A stretch of DNA of 64,000 nucleotides from Oscillospiraceae bacterium (GTDB taxonomy: Bacteria; Bacillota; Clostridia; Oscillospirales; Ruminococcaceae), in NCBI GenBank assembly GCA_017415165.1, contig JAFQIY010000037.1, forward strand, positions 1 to 64,000, given 5' to 3'. A program made the translations under genes and the position numbers. This document shows, piece by piece, positions 34,016 through 42,951 of the stretch. The notes under the pieces are model-generated. The model was not told the origin of the DNA. It did not search any database and saw nothing but the letters and a program-made list of their open reading frames with translations. How positions within the stretch are numbered: the stretch's first letter is position 1; each line of letters begins with the position of its first letter.

Positions 34016-34139
34016 TATTCTGTTAGGGGTATATGCGAAGCCTATACCCTTGGCGGAGCTATGCCTTTTTGTGTGCGTTTTGCGAACATTTGGCGTTAAA
34101 AGCAATTACAGGACTTTGCAAATGATGCTTTTATGATTT

Positions 34140-34166
34140 TGCTTGCATTGACAATCTATCAAAATG
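34140..34166. repeat. Left copy of a 27-bp perfect inverted repeat
   Basis: The sequence at 34140-34166 begins TGCTTGCATTGACAATC. Its exact reverse complement occurs at 35776-35802. The two copies bracket one complete gene, including its upstream region and the hairpin after it. Confidence 0.9.
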
Positions 34167-34210
34167 TATCAAGCGATATGATGTATATACAAAACGTATC
34201 AGAAAATGTA
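34161..34210. repeat. Short direct repeats upstream of the secreted-protein gene
   Basis: AAAATGTATCA (34161-34171), AAAACGTATCA (34191-34201) and AAAATGTA (34203-34210). The first two are exactly 30 bp apart, about three helical turns, which suits a regulator binding one face of the DNA. Regulatory meaning is inference. Confidence 0.4.
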
Positions 34211-34244
34211 TGGAACATCAAATTATATTAAGGAGTGTATAGGA

Positions 34245-35699
34245 TTGAAAGGTAAAAAGATTTTTTCTTCGCTGCTTGCTCTTGTGCTTGCAGTAGGAAC
34301 AGTAACTATTCCGACTGTGATTACAACAGATGGCGGTAATATTGGAATTGTTGCGGAGGCGGCAGATAATGCAGCTCCAAAGAATTTCAAGGCAGAAGCA
34401 GGAAATAAAAGTGTTACTCTCACGTGGGACAAGGTCAGCGGTGCGTCCGAATACGATGTAATGTATTCCCTTGCAGGCAAAAATCACTATGAGTTTTACA
34501 AAACTGTTAAAGATACAACCTGCACTGTAAGCGGTCTGACCAACGGAACAAGCTACGATTTTCTCGTGCAGGTAAAGGGCAGTAATGTATGCTCTATTGC
34601 TGAAAAGATTACTCCCCAAAATTTCACTGTATCCGGCGATTTTGTTACCCTAAAAGATAAGAATGGCTTTGTATATATCACAGAATATACAGGCAAAGGC
34701 GGAGCTGTTGTAATTCCTGACGGATACAGTGTTGTAGGGGGTGTTTTCAAGGGAAATAAGGATATTACAAGCGTTACCTTTGGAAAAGACGCTGTTAGTG
34801 TCGGTAAAGAAGCTTTTAAGGATTGTAATAACCTTAAAAAAGTTGTATTTAACGGTATAGCTTGCGTTGATGAAAGCGCATTTCAGGATTGCACATATTT
34901 AAAAACTGTTGAGTTTAAGAACGGCTTTTATAAAGGCATAGGTCCATATGCTTTCTACCGTTGCCAATCGCTTGAAAAGGTAACTATTAAGCAGACTACG
35001 ACAGAAAAATTTGTAATTAGCGGCAATGCATTTGCATCTTGTTTTTCTCTTAAATCAATTAATATACCAAGCGAATGCACAGATATTTACGGTTGTGCTT
35101 TTTTAAACTGCTTCAGCCTTGAAAAGGTTACAATTCCATCGACAACAAAAATCCATGACGATGACAATAATAGCTGTGCTTTCGGATATTGTTACGGAAC
35201 AAAAACTTATAATGACTCAATTGACCGTAATTTTGTAACAGTTGTAGCTGATGGCAAGACAGCTATCTACTCTCCGTCGCAGATTGAGTTTGACTATATG
35301 AAATACACTCCGAAGAAGCTCACAATGACAGTTACAAAGGGTTCAAGTGCAGAAAAGTATGCGAAGAACAACAAGATAGCTTATAAGTATGCTTCTTCCT
35401 CCAAGACCTCTGATAAGCTTGCTGCACCGGCAGGGTTCAAAGCATCGAAGTCTGCAACTAAAATCACACTCAAGTGGGATGCAGTTGACGGTGCAGACGC
35501 TTACAGAGTTTATATGTACAACAGCAAGACAGGCAAGTATGAAAAGTGCAAGACAGTTAAGAGTGCAAAATGCACAATCAGCGGACTTAAAAAGGGTACA
35601 CAGTACAAGTTCAAGGTTGTTGCGCTTGATACTGTTAACGGCAAGTACAAAGCAGGAAACACATCAAAAAGTGTTGCCGTAACAACAAAGACCAAGTAA
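34245..35699 (+). CDS. Secreted FN3 / BspA-type leucine-rich repeat protein
   Basis: An exported protein of about 484 residues. A signal peptide is at residues 1-40 (KGKKIFSSLLALVLAVGTV, cleavage near AEA-AD). A fibronectin type III-like domain follows (about 42-120, LTWDKVSGASEYDVMYS). The BspA/LRR_5-type repeats (about 145-330) show recurring Phe-x-x-Cys and Leu-Lys/Glu-Lys-Val patterns such as FKDCNNLKKV and FYRCQSLEKV. A second FN3 domain is at the C-terminus (about 395-484). TTG 34245 is chosen because AAGGAG lies 9 nt upstream and it places the signal peptide at the N-terminus; an in-frame ATG 34206 is the alternative. It is a likely surface adhesin or matrix-binding protein, on a segment bounded by inverted repeats. 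Confidence 0.85.
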   Translation: MKGKKIFSSLLALVLAVGTVTIPTVITTDGGNIGIVAEAADNAAPKNFKAEAGNKSVTLTWDKVSGASEYDVMYSLAGKNHYEFYKTVKDTTCTVSGLTNGTSYDFLVQVKGSNVCSIAEKITPQNFTVSGDFVTLKDKNGFVYITEYTGKGGAVVIPDGYSVVGGVFKGNKDITSVTFGKDAVSVGKEAFKDCNNLKKVVFNGIACVDESAFQDCTYLKTVEFKNGFYKGIGPYAFYRCQSLEKVTIKQTTTEKFVISGNAFASCFSLKSINIPSECTDIYGCAFLNCFSLEKVTIPSTTKIHDDDNNSCAFGYCYGTKTYNDSIDRNFVTVVADGKTAIYSPSQIEFDYMKYTPKKLTMTVTKGSSAEKYAKNNKIAYKYASSSKTSDKLAAPAGFKASKSATKITLKWDAVDGADAYRVYMYNSKTGKYEKCKTVKSAKCTISGLKKGTQYKFKVVALDTVNGKYKAGNTSKSVAVTTKTK

Positions 35700-35727
35700 T
35701 TTTGGTATACATCTGATTTAAATAATT

Positions 35728-35771
35728 TGCAGAATACTCACAGTTGTTCATAGCAGTGGGTATTTTGCAAA
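35728..35771 (+). terminator. Hairpin after the secreted-protein gene
   Basis: Arms TTTGCAGAATACTCAC and GTGGGTATTTTGCAAA pair fully if G-U pairs are allowed. No strong T tail, so it is a weaker terminator candidate. It ends just before the right inverted-repeat copy. Confidence 0.55.
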
Positions 35772-35775
35772 AATG

Positions 35776-35802
35776 CATTTTGATAGATTGTCAATGCAAG
35801 CA
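35776..35802. repeat. Right copy of the 27-bp perfect inverted repeat
   Basis: Exact reverse complement of 34140-34166, ending GTCAATGCAAGCA. Spacing between the copies is about 1.6 kb. No target-site duplication is evident next to either copy. Confidence 0.9.
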
Positions 35803-35929
35803 GCAAACGGAGAGGTATAAAATGAAACGGTGCAGTTGAAATAGTTGACGGCTGCACAGGCGAGTGCGAATATCACGTCAGGGGAATTGGAAAGGTATTT
35901 TAAATATAAGGTTTACGGAGGTAAGGAAG

Positions 35930-37435
35930 ATGAAAAAAATCATTTCAATTTTAATGGTTTTGGTAATTACAATAATGACTGCTATGTGCACGGCTGTGCC
36001 TGCATCGGCTGCAGCTGGAAAAGTAAGGGCTAAATTAAACATTATTCCAGGCGGCGTGAGAGTTTACTGTCGGGTTGAAGGAGATAAAGAAGTTGATAAA
36101 TGGTCGGTTATGTACTCAAAAAACAAAGACAGCGGGTATAAGGGATATAAAAACATTTCGGGCTCTCAGGATTATTATGATATTGATAATCTTGAATATG
36201 ACACAAAATATTATTTTTACATAACTGCGGTTATAAACGGAAAAACAGTTAAATCAGAAATAAAAGAGCAAAAGACCGCAAGCTTTAAAAATTTAGAAAT
36301 GATGGTACTGAACGACAATTATCCAGGATTTGTTTATGTATGCTGGAATAAAGGGCTTAAGCCTGACAGTGTATCAATTTTCTATTCAGATAAGAAAAAC
36401 GGAAAATATATTGGCTACAAAAATATCAAAGGAGAGGGCGATTATGGAAACACGTACTCTTTACCGGTGTTTGAATTTGAGAAAACCGTCTATGTAAAGC
36501 TGGTTTTAACGCATAAAGGAAAGAGCTATTCGGCAATACGACAAGTAACGCCCCCGTCAAAGCCTAAAGCGATTTCTAAAAAGAGTCAGGTGACGGATAT
36601 TGTAGCAAAAGCAGTTAAAGAAAAGCGGAACACATTCTATGCACAGGATACATTCTATATTTATTACAAATCAAAGTCAATTGTTATGAATGCTGATGAA
36701 ATGTTTGACAAGTATGGCTGCTTTAGTTCTGTCGATGAGAAGATATACACTCTGAAAGATGGCTCCGCATATGTCAGATACAAAGTAAAGTATAAGAATT
36801 ATCCGAATATTCTTTTTGCCTATGCAACAGGTGAAACCAAGCACCTCAACAAAGAATCAAAGAAAAATTATGATATTCTGAAAAAAATTATTGACTCTGA
36901 AATCTCGGATAATTTCAGCGATGAAGAAAAGGTAAAGGCTATACACGACTATCTTGTAAACAACACGGATTATGACATTGTAAATTACGATAAAGGAACT
37001 ATACCTGACAGAAGCTATCATATAACAGGGCTTCTTCAGTATAACAAGAGTGTTTGTCAAGGATATACGGAAACATTCCAGCTTCTTATGGATATGCTGA
37101 AAATAAATTCGATTCATATAAGCGGTACTGCCAACAATAGCACCAATAGCGGTTATAACGGTCACGCGTGGAACCTTGTTGAGATAGACGGAAAATGGTA
37201 CTACATTGATGTAACCTGGGATGACCCGTCAAATGTTAAAATGCTCAGATATGATTATTATCTTGTGACAGAGGCAGTTCTATCCAAAAATCACAGATGG
37301 GATAAGGAAGGCTTGCCTGTAAGTGACGGCAAAAAGACATATACTGATGAGCAGAATAGAAATTTTATTAAAAAGTTTGCACCTGATTATATTTATTATG
37401 ATACGACTGATTGGTCATATCAGGGTGACTACTGA
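35930..37435 (+). CDS. Secreted transglutaminase-like domain protein
   Basis: A 501-residue exported protein. A signal peptide covers residues 1-27 (KKIISILMVLVITIMTAM, cleavage near ASA). About 180 residues of two FN3-like units come next. A transglutaminase-like (cysteine protease fold) domain occupies the C-terminal half. The triad is visible: Cys376 in SVCQGYTETF, His412 in NGHAWNLVE and Asp427 in YIDVTWDDP. Bacterial members often process or cross-link surface proteins. ATG 35930 is chosen because GGAGGTAAGGAAG precedes it. It begins a run of cell-envelope genes. Confidence 0.88.
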   Translation: MKKIISILMVLVITIMTAMCTAVPASAAAGKVRAKLNIIPGGVRVYCRVEGDKEVDKWSVMYSKNKDSGYKGYKNISGSQDYYDIDNLEYDTKYYFYITAVINGKTVKSEIKEQKTASFKNLEMMVLNDNYPGFVYVCWNKGLKPDSVSIFYSDKKNGKYIGYKNIKGEGDYGNTYSLPVFEFEKTVYVKLVLTHKGKSYSAIRQVTPPSKPKAISKKSQVTDIVAKAVKEKRNTFYAQDTFYIYYKSKSIVMNADEMFDKYGCFSSVDEKIYTLKDGSAYVRYKVKYKNYPNILFAYATGETKHLNKESKKNYDILKKIIDSEISDNFSDEEKVKAIHDYLVNNTDYDIVNYDKGTIPDRSYHITGLLQYNKSVCQGYTETFQLLMDMLKINSIHISGTANNSTNSGYNGHAWNLVEIDGKWYYIDVTWDDPSNVKMLRYDYYLVTEAVLSKNHRWDKEGLPVSDGKKTYTDEQNRNFIKKFAPDYIYYDTTDWSYQGDY

Positions 37436-37523
37436 GTTGAAAATGACAATAAATCCTGATACAGCTTTAACAGGCAGATATAAGCAGGTGTTCTGATTAA
37501 TATATAAGTGAGATGGGTACTTT

Positions 37524-39236
37524 ATGAAAGTTAAAAAAATATATTCGGTTTTGTGTGCTGCGGTATGCGTATGCGGATTTGCAGCCTGCGATAAAAACAC
37601 GTCTGAACAAGCTGAGACAGCTACAGCAGCATCTGTTCACGTCATATCGAGTGGACAGACTACGGTTACAGAAGCTTCAACAAGCGAAAGCGAAACGGAA
37701 CAAACTACAATTGAAACAGAGCCGCTGTCTGTTTATGATGAGAGCTGTTCAGCAAAGATAACACGTTTTGCGATATCTGCGGATAACGAATATATGATTT
37801 CTCCGATTGAATACGAAATAAATCAGGAGAACAAAACAATTGCAGTAAATATAACTTATGAAAATTATGCTGACATACATACGTTACAGAACTGTATTGT
37901 TGATATAGAAATCGAAAACGGGGAATATGCCTTTGATATGACAAATCCCGACGGTACAGCGGATTTGACAAGACTTACCGAAATTGTTGTTACTGATGAA
38001 AATGGCACAAAAAACAAATATGATGTTATTACGGAAAGAACTGTTTTTGATTTACCGATTGTAAATGTTTATCTTGAAAATCTGACAGACCAGAGCAATA
38101 TCGGCAGAGATGAGTATATACCGATGACATTTTTTATTGACAATACAGGCGCAGATGAATACGGAGCAGGTACAGACGTTCTTACGGGTAAAATCCGCGG
38201 GCGAGGTCACTCAACCTGGAAATGGGAAAAGAAGCCTTACAGAATAAAGCTTGATGAAAAGACATCGGTGCTTGGTCTTGGAGAGAATAAGGACTGGGTT
38301 TTGCTGGCGAACTATTCGGATAAAGCAATGCTCAGAAATATTACTGCATACAGTATGAGCCGTTCACTTGACGGTATGGATTGGAACCCTACGCAGTATC
38401 CTGTTGATTTGTTTGTAAACGGAATTTATCGCGGTGTTTACACAATTGGCGAGCATATGGAAGCGGCGGAAAGCAGAGTGAACATTGAAACAGGAAGCTC
38501 CGAAGCTGATACGGGGTATCTTCTTGAAGTGGGCGGAGACGATGAAGGCGATGTTAAGGGAAAGGATTATTTCCACACGGAACAGAAGCTTGCGAAATTC
38601 ATAAAAATCAAATCACCTGACACGGACGAAATGACTGAGTCGCAGATGGAATTTATAGTTGATTACATAAATAAAACAGAAGAAGCTATTGTTTCAGGAA
38701 TTGGGTATGAAGAATATATAGACGTTGACAGCTTCTGCGATTGGATTATCATTCACGAGCTGAGCTACAATTCAGATTGCTGCTTCAGACGAAGCTGTTA
38801 TCTCAATAAAGACAAGGGTGGAAAGCTGAAGCTTGGACCTGTATGGGATTTTGATTTGGCTTTCGGCAACTGCAATAAGGATAATCAGAATTATGATGAT
38901 TGGGTGACGGTCGGAGAAAGCTACAAAGACGCTTATGTGCAGGTGAATTGGTGCAACTATCTTATGGAAAATGAAAGCTTCCGTTCAAGGCTCAGGGAAA
39001 GATGGTTTGAGGTAAGAGATGCGCTTGTTGAAGAAGCAATGAGCTGCATTGATTATTATGGTGCAAAGCTTGAACGTTCGCAGATAAAAAATTATGAAGC
39101 GTGGAATGTCTGGGGTAAAAAAACAGGCTATCAATCGTGGCATAATCTTGAGTTCGATATTACATATAATGACCAGATTCAGTATCTTAAAGATTTCATT
39201 ACAAAGCGTGCTGAATGGATAGATGAAAATATATGA
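37524..39236 (+). CDS. CotH kinase family lipoprotein
   Basis: A 570-residue lipoprotein. The lipobox is CGFAAC (Cys about 22), followed by a Thr/Ser/Glu-rich linker. An N-terminal beta domain (about 65-175) precedes the CotH domain. CotH features: GRGHSTWKWEKKPYRIKL (about 225) and WDFDLAFGN (about 441), the nucleotide/metal-binding motifs of this atypical protein kinase family. CotH proteins phosphorylate spore-coat or surface proteins. The sortase gene downstream starts at or just after its stop. A second CotH gene lies at 42952. Confidence 0.92.
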   Translation: MKVKKIYSVLCAAVCVCGFAACDKNTSEQAETATAASVHVISSGQTTVTEASTSESETEQTTIETEPLSVYDESCSAKITRFAISADNEYMISPIEYEINQENKTIAVNITYENYADIHTLQNCIVDIEIENGEYAFDMTNPDGTADLTRLTEIVVTDENGTKNKYDVITERTVFDLPIVNVYLENLTDQSNIGRDEYIPMTFFIDNTGADEYGAGTDVLTGKIRGRGHSTWKWEKKPYRIKLDEKTSVLGLGENKDWVLLANYSDKAMLRNITAYSMSRSLDGMDWNPTQYPVDLFVNGIYRGVYTIGEHMEAAESRVNIETGSSEADTGYLLEVGGDDEGDVKGKDYFHTEQKLAKFIKIKSPDTDEMTESQMEFIVDYINKTEEAIVSGIGYEEYIDVDSFCDWIIIHELSYNSDCCFRRSCYLNKDKGGKLKLGPVWDFDLAFGNCNKDNQNYDDWVTVGESYKDAYVQVNWCNYLMENESFRSRLRERWFEVRDALVEEAMSCIDYYGAKLERSQIKNYEAWNVWGKKTGYQSWHNLEFDITYNDQIQYLKDFITKRAEWIDENI

Positions 39237-39259
39237 TTGATGAAAGGAATTTACGGCAT

Positions 39260-40165
39260 ATGAATTTTAAAAAAATGCTTTTAGGGCTTGCGGCACTTTC
39301 CACAATTATATCTGTGACAGGCTGTAAAAAAGTAGATGAACCGCCTGCTGAAACAACATTGCCTGTAATAACGCAAATGACTACTGCTGCTGAAACGACA
39401 GCGGTTACAACAGAAAGCACTGCGGCGGAAACGGTTCGTGAGCCGCTTGTTCCTTTGGAAAGATTTGCGGAAACTCTTGAAAAGTACCCCGAAGTTGCAG
39501 GACACATTACTGTCCCGGGAACAAATGTGGATTACGATTTTGTTCAGACAACCGATAACGAATTTTATATGTATCGTGATATGGACGGAAACGATGATAA
39601 GCGGGGAACGATTTTTCTTGATTTTCGCTGCAAATTCAATGATTACAGTGATATGCAGAGTGATAATATTATTTTGCACGGACACAATATGGCTGATTTA
39701 AGTATGTTCGGTTCTTTGAAAAATTATAAGATAAAGCACAGCGATACATCAAATTTCAGCTTTTACCTTGACCACCCTACGTTTACCGTGTCAAACCTAT
39801 ATGAAGAATATACATATAAAATCATTGCCGTATTTGTTATTGAGGTTGAGGAATGGCAGACCCGTGACGGTGTTATATTCGATTATCATAACTATGTTAA
39901 TTTTACAAAAAAGCGTTCATTCAACGATTGGATTGAAAATGTAAATAAAAGAAGTCAGATTATTACAGGTGTTGATGTAAACAAAGACGATAAGTTTATA
40001 ACGCTTAACACCTGCAGCAATGAATTCAATAATTCAAGATTTGTTACAATAGCACGCAGAGTGCGTGACGGCGAAAGCGCGGAGGTTGACACATCAAAGG
40101 CGATGCTTAATGAAGATGCACTGGAGCCGGATTGGAGCTATATTTACGATGTTGCAGGTAATTAA
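39260..40165 (+). CDS. Class B sortase with a lipoprotein signal
   Basis: A 301-residue protein with a sortase domain. Catalytic residues are visible: His142 in ILHGHNM, Cys252 in TLNTC and Arg260 in SRFVTIARR. The N-terminus has a lipobox (SVTGC, Cys about 20) and a Thr/Ala/Glu-rich linker before the enzyme domain, so it would be lipid-anchored on the outer face. Most class B sortases have an uncleaved signal anchor instead. ATG 39260 fits the lipoprotein signal; ATG 39233, overlapping the CotH stop, is also in frame. No substrate with a sorting signal is recognisable nearby. Confidence 0.88.
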   Translation: MNFKKMLLGLAALSTIISVTGCKKVDEPPAETTLPVITQMTTAAETTAVTTESTAAETVREPLVPLERFAETLEKYPEVAGHITVPGTNVDYDFVQTTDNEFYMYRDMDGNDDKRGTIFLDFRCKFNDYSDMQSDNIILHGHNMADLSMFGSLKNYKIKHSDTSNFSFYLDHPTFTVSNLYEEYTYKIIAVFVIEVEEWQTRDGVIFDYHNYVNFTKKRSFNDWIENVNKRSQIITGVDVNKDDKFITLNTCSNEFNNSRFVTIARRVRDGESAEVDTSKAMLNEDALEPDWSYIYDVAGN

Positions 40166-40199
40166 AAAAGCTGAATTTTTCAGCAGGCGGATATTTTGT

Positions 40200-41546
40200 A
40201 TGAGCGGTCGTTTTATTTTAGCGGTCTGGATTTGTTTAAGCTGTGCTTCCTGCGGCACGCAGGGTACGGAGCATATTTCCGAGGATATTACGGAATATAC
40301 TGCTTCGGAATATTCCGAAACAGTGACAACGACTGAAATGACAACTGCGGAAACAACAACTGCGGAGACAACCGTCTGTACAGCAGAAACGGAAATTATT
40401 ACAGCAATAACACAGGCGGCAGCTGAATTTGCTCTTTCGGGAGATGTTACGGATTATGCTGTAAATATCGGTATACCTCTTGAGGAACGTTACTCAAAAG
40501 GAAATATTGCAAGATTTATCCCTGATATAATTGCTTATGACGGAAGAATTTATGTCGGCGGCGGAGATGATGAGGGTAATCAAGGTGCTGTTCCTCTTAT
40601 GGCATATGACGAAGAAGGCAGAGAATGGACTTGTGAATACAAGGAAGTTCCTGAGGAGAAAATACAGCGGTTTTACATTATAAATGATACATTGATGTTC
40701 AGCGGAGCTGACCCTATGGAGGACTGGACTTTTGGAAATTATTATTTTCTGAATGACGGAGAGTGGGTTAAGCGGCGCAATATTCCTGAGTCTGCTCACG
40801 ACTATGGTATGTATTGGTATGATAACAGCTTGTTTATAGGAATAGGCTCTGTACCTAAAATTGACGAAAGTGTTTATCCCGCAGTGAAATCGGTTGACAA
40901 CGGTGAAACCTTTGAACATATCCCGTTTCTAAAGGACGGAGAGCCGCTGAATATTGTAAATATGCCACTGGCAAGGGTATATAATTTCTTTGAATTTGAT
41001 AATGAATTCTATTGCACTCTTTGGGTACGTTCAGAGGACGGAGCGGTTGACTATTTTGAATTATATCGTTATAATGATAATGTCTTTGTATATGCTGAAA
41101 GCCTTGATTATTTTACGGCAGAAAGAAAATATAACCCGAGAAGCTTTGTTTCTGTATATGAAATAAACGGAAGATTGCTTATGGTAAATGAAAACGGACT
41201 TCACGTTACCTATGACCTTAAAAGCTATGAGCCGTTGGATGTATGCGGAACAAATTCCGTAAGTGATTTAAATGTGCATAATGGGACTGTTTATGTGCTT
41301 GCCAATACTGCTGCTGATGATGGGTACATAAATTCTGTATGTGAAAGCATTGACGGTGAAGTATTTACCGAGAAATTTTCTTTCAGGACAGATATTCCTG
41401 CATATTGTTTCACAATCGGTACAGAAGGGTATTATTTTGCACTTGGGGACAGATTTTGCAGCAAAAGTGATTTGTTTGGAACTGTTCTGTTCATACCATT
41501 TGCTGAGGGCACAAGTCAGGCACTTGAAGATATTTTTTATAACTAA
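40200..41546 (+). CDS. Lipoprotein with Thr-rich linker and beta-rich domain
   Basis: A 448-residue lipoprotein with lipobox CLSCASC (Cys about 18). A Thr/Glu-rich linker covers about residues 30-75. A C-terminal region of about 370 residues shows repeated short beta motifs with aromatic and Gly residues, suggesting a beta-propeller-like fold. ATG 40200 is chosen because the signal follows directly; the ribosome binding site is weak. No catalytic motif is seen. Gene order places it in the CotH-sortase unit. Family not recognised. Confidence 0.75.
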   Translation: MSGRFILAVWICLSCASCGTQGTEHISEDITEYTASEYSETVTTTEMTTAETTTAETTVCTAETEIITAITQAAAEFALSGDVTDYAVNIGIPLEERYSKGNIARFIPDIIAYDGRIYVGGGDDEGNQGAVPLMAYDEEGREWTCEYKEVPEEKIQRFYIINDTLMFSGADPMEDWTFGNYYFLNDGEWVKRRNIPESAHDYGMYWYDNSLFIGIGSVPKIDESVYPAVKSVDNGETFEHIPFLKDGEPLNIVNMPLARVYNFFEFDNEFYCTLWVRSEDGAVDYFELYRYNDNVFVYAESLDYFTAERKYNPRSFVSVYEINGRLLMVNENGLHVTYDLKSYEPLDVCGTNSVSDLNVHNGTVYVLANTAADDGYINSVCESIDGEVFTEKFSFRTDIPAYCFTIGTEGYYFALGDRFCSKSDLFGTVLFIPFAEGTSQALEDIFYN

Positions 41547-41558
41547 AGGGTGAATAAA

Positions 41559-42794
41559 ATGAACGCCAGAAAAATAACCGCCGCAGTAATAGCGGTAACA
41601 ATTCTCGCAGGTATGACAGCGTGTTCAGACACAGCAAATGAAACAGCGGAGGTAAGTGAAACAACAACGATTGCTGAAACTACAACGGTTGCTGAAGCGA
41701 CTACAGTTACGGAAGAAACACCAAAAGATGTTCCAACAGTAAGCGAAACAGAAGCGGAGACTGCTGTTGAGAAAGCAACGGAAGTTACCAAAGAATTGTT
41801 ATTGAAGATTATCGACAACACCTGTGCAGAAAATAATATCATAATTTATGACTATGACGGCAATGCAATCGTGGATTTCTTTGATTACAATAATGACGGA
41901 GAGCTTGAAGCTGTTGCGTGTACATATGATGAAGCAAATGATGTTTATTCCTTCTGGTATTTTTCAAAGGACGGCGGAACAAAAATCAAGGACGGTGAGG
42001 TTACACCGCATTTTTCACGAGTTGAGCTGGATGGGGTAATGTTTGCTGTATGTGAATATCCTGCAATAGGTGTTGGCTCTCCGATTGATGGCTGTGTGTT
42101 TATAGACGGCGAATGTGTGCCGCTTAGCACAGACCTTGTTGAGAATAATTATCCGCTTGTAATCGACGCTTTTGAAGACATCATAGGAATTCGTGTCAAT
42201 GGTCAGACAATAGGCAGCAGCTTTGTTATTCCTGTTAAATGGAACGGTGATAAATTTGTTATTGATAATTCTGCTGTCAGCTATGAATACAACGAAGAAG
42301 ATATTTACGGCTATGAGCCTGAATTATCTCCCGAAGATGTCATAGCACAGCTTTACGAAAAAGACGGAGCTGAAACTGTTGAATATTACAAGAGCAAGAT
42401 TGCAGGTTCTTTTGAGTTTAACGGAAACCTCTGCGTGGTTGTTGATGACAATATGATGGTCAGCATTGTAAATTCGGGTACTATGGAGAGCGTGGACATA
42501 AGCAAGAATGCAGAATACGCAGATATAAAAATCGTTGAGGGCAACGGTACATATTATCTGGTTACAAAGTGCGTAAAAGGCTTTGATACAGCATTCAGAA
42601 CGTGGGGCGTGGTAACGGATATTTCCACAGCTGAGGAAGTTGCCTGGTACGAACACGAATATGACGGAGCTTCCTGTACAGACAGCACTCCCGTTGAGGA
42701 GCTGCCTGCATCTGAAGAGTATGACAGCTACGCTGACCTTGCTGTTGTTGAGGATGCAAGTCAGATACTTAAAGATATTTTTACTCAGACCTGA
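41559..42794 (+). CDS. Lipoprotein of unknown function
   Basis: A 411-residue lipoprotein. The lipobox is GMTAC (Cys about 22), then a Thr/Glu/Val-rich linker (to about residue 70). An extracytoplasmic domain follows that contains FDYNNDGELEAVAC, an EF-hand-like/FG-GAP-like Asp-rich calcium-binding pattern. The start is ATG 41559 with TAAAGGG, 12 nt after the previous stop. It is the last gene of the unit that begins with the transglutaminase-like gene. The same linker style ties it to its neighbours. Confidence 0.78.
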   Translation: MNARKITAAVIAVTILAGMTACSDTANETAEVSETTTIAETTTVAEATTVTEETPKDVPTVSETEAETAVEKATEVTKELLLKIIDNTCAENNIIIYDYDGNAIVDFFDYNNDGELEAVACTYDEANDVYSFWYFSKDGGTKIKDGEVTPHFSRVELDGVMFAVCEYPAIGVGSPIDGCVFIDGECVPLSTDLVENNYPLVIDAFEDIIGIRVNGQTIGSSFVIPVKWNGDKFVIDNSAVSYEYNEEDIYGYEPELSPEDVIAQLYEKDGAETVEYYKSKIAGSFEFNGNLCVVVDDNMMVSIVNSGTMESVDISKNAEYADIKIVEGNGTYYLVTKCVKGFDTAFRTWGVVTDISTAEEVAWYEHEYDGASCTDSTPVEELPASEEYDSYADLAVVEDASQILKDIFTQT

Positions 42795-42815
42795 AAATAA
42801 AATCACATACTTGCA

Positions 42816-42855
42816 AGGGCATACCGCTTAGGCAGATTAGCGGTGTGCCTTTTTC
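42816..42855 (+). terminator. Terminator of the lipoprotein unit
   Basis: Arms GGCATACCGCT and AGCGGTGTGCC followed by TTTTT. Confidence 0.88.
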
Positions 42856-42886
42856 AGCTTTCAATTAACCTTTGCGGTTTATTTTA

Positions 42887-42915
42887 TTGACAAACTATGG
42901 TGATACATATATAAT
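42887..42915 (+). promoter_or_regulatory. Promoter of the second CotH gene
   Basis: TTGACA (42887-42892), 17-bp spacer and TATAAT (42910-42915), 36 bp before the start codon. Confidence 0.85.
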
Positions 42916-42951
42916 TAAATCATCTAAAAAATACAAATCGGAGATTTTAAA

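Noticed and set aside
33951-34136. A 61-codon frame after the XRE gene.
   Set aside because: It runs through the orphan promoter and its hairpin, and has no ribosome binding site or recognisable protein features.
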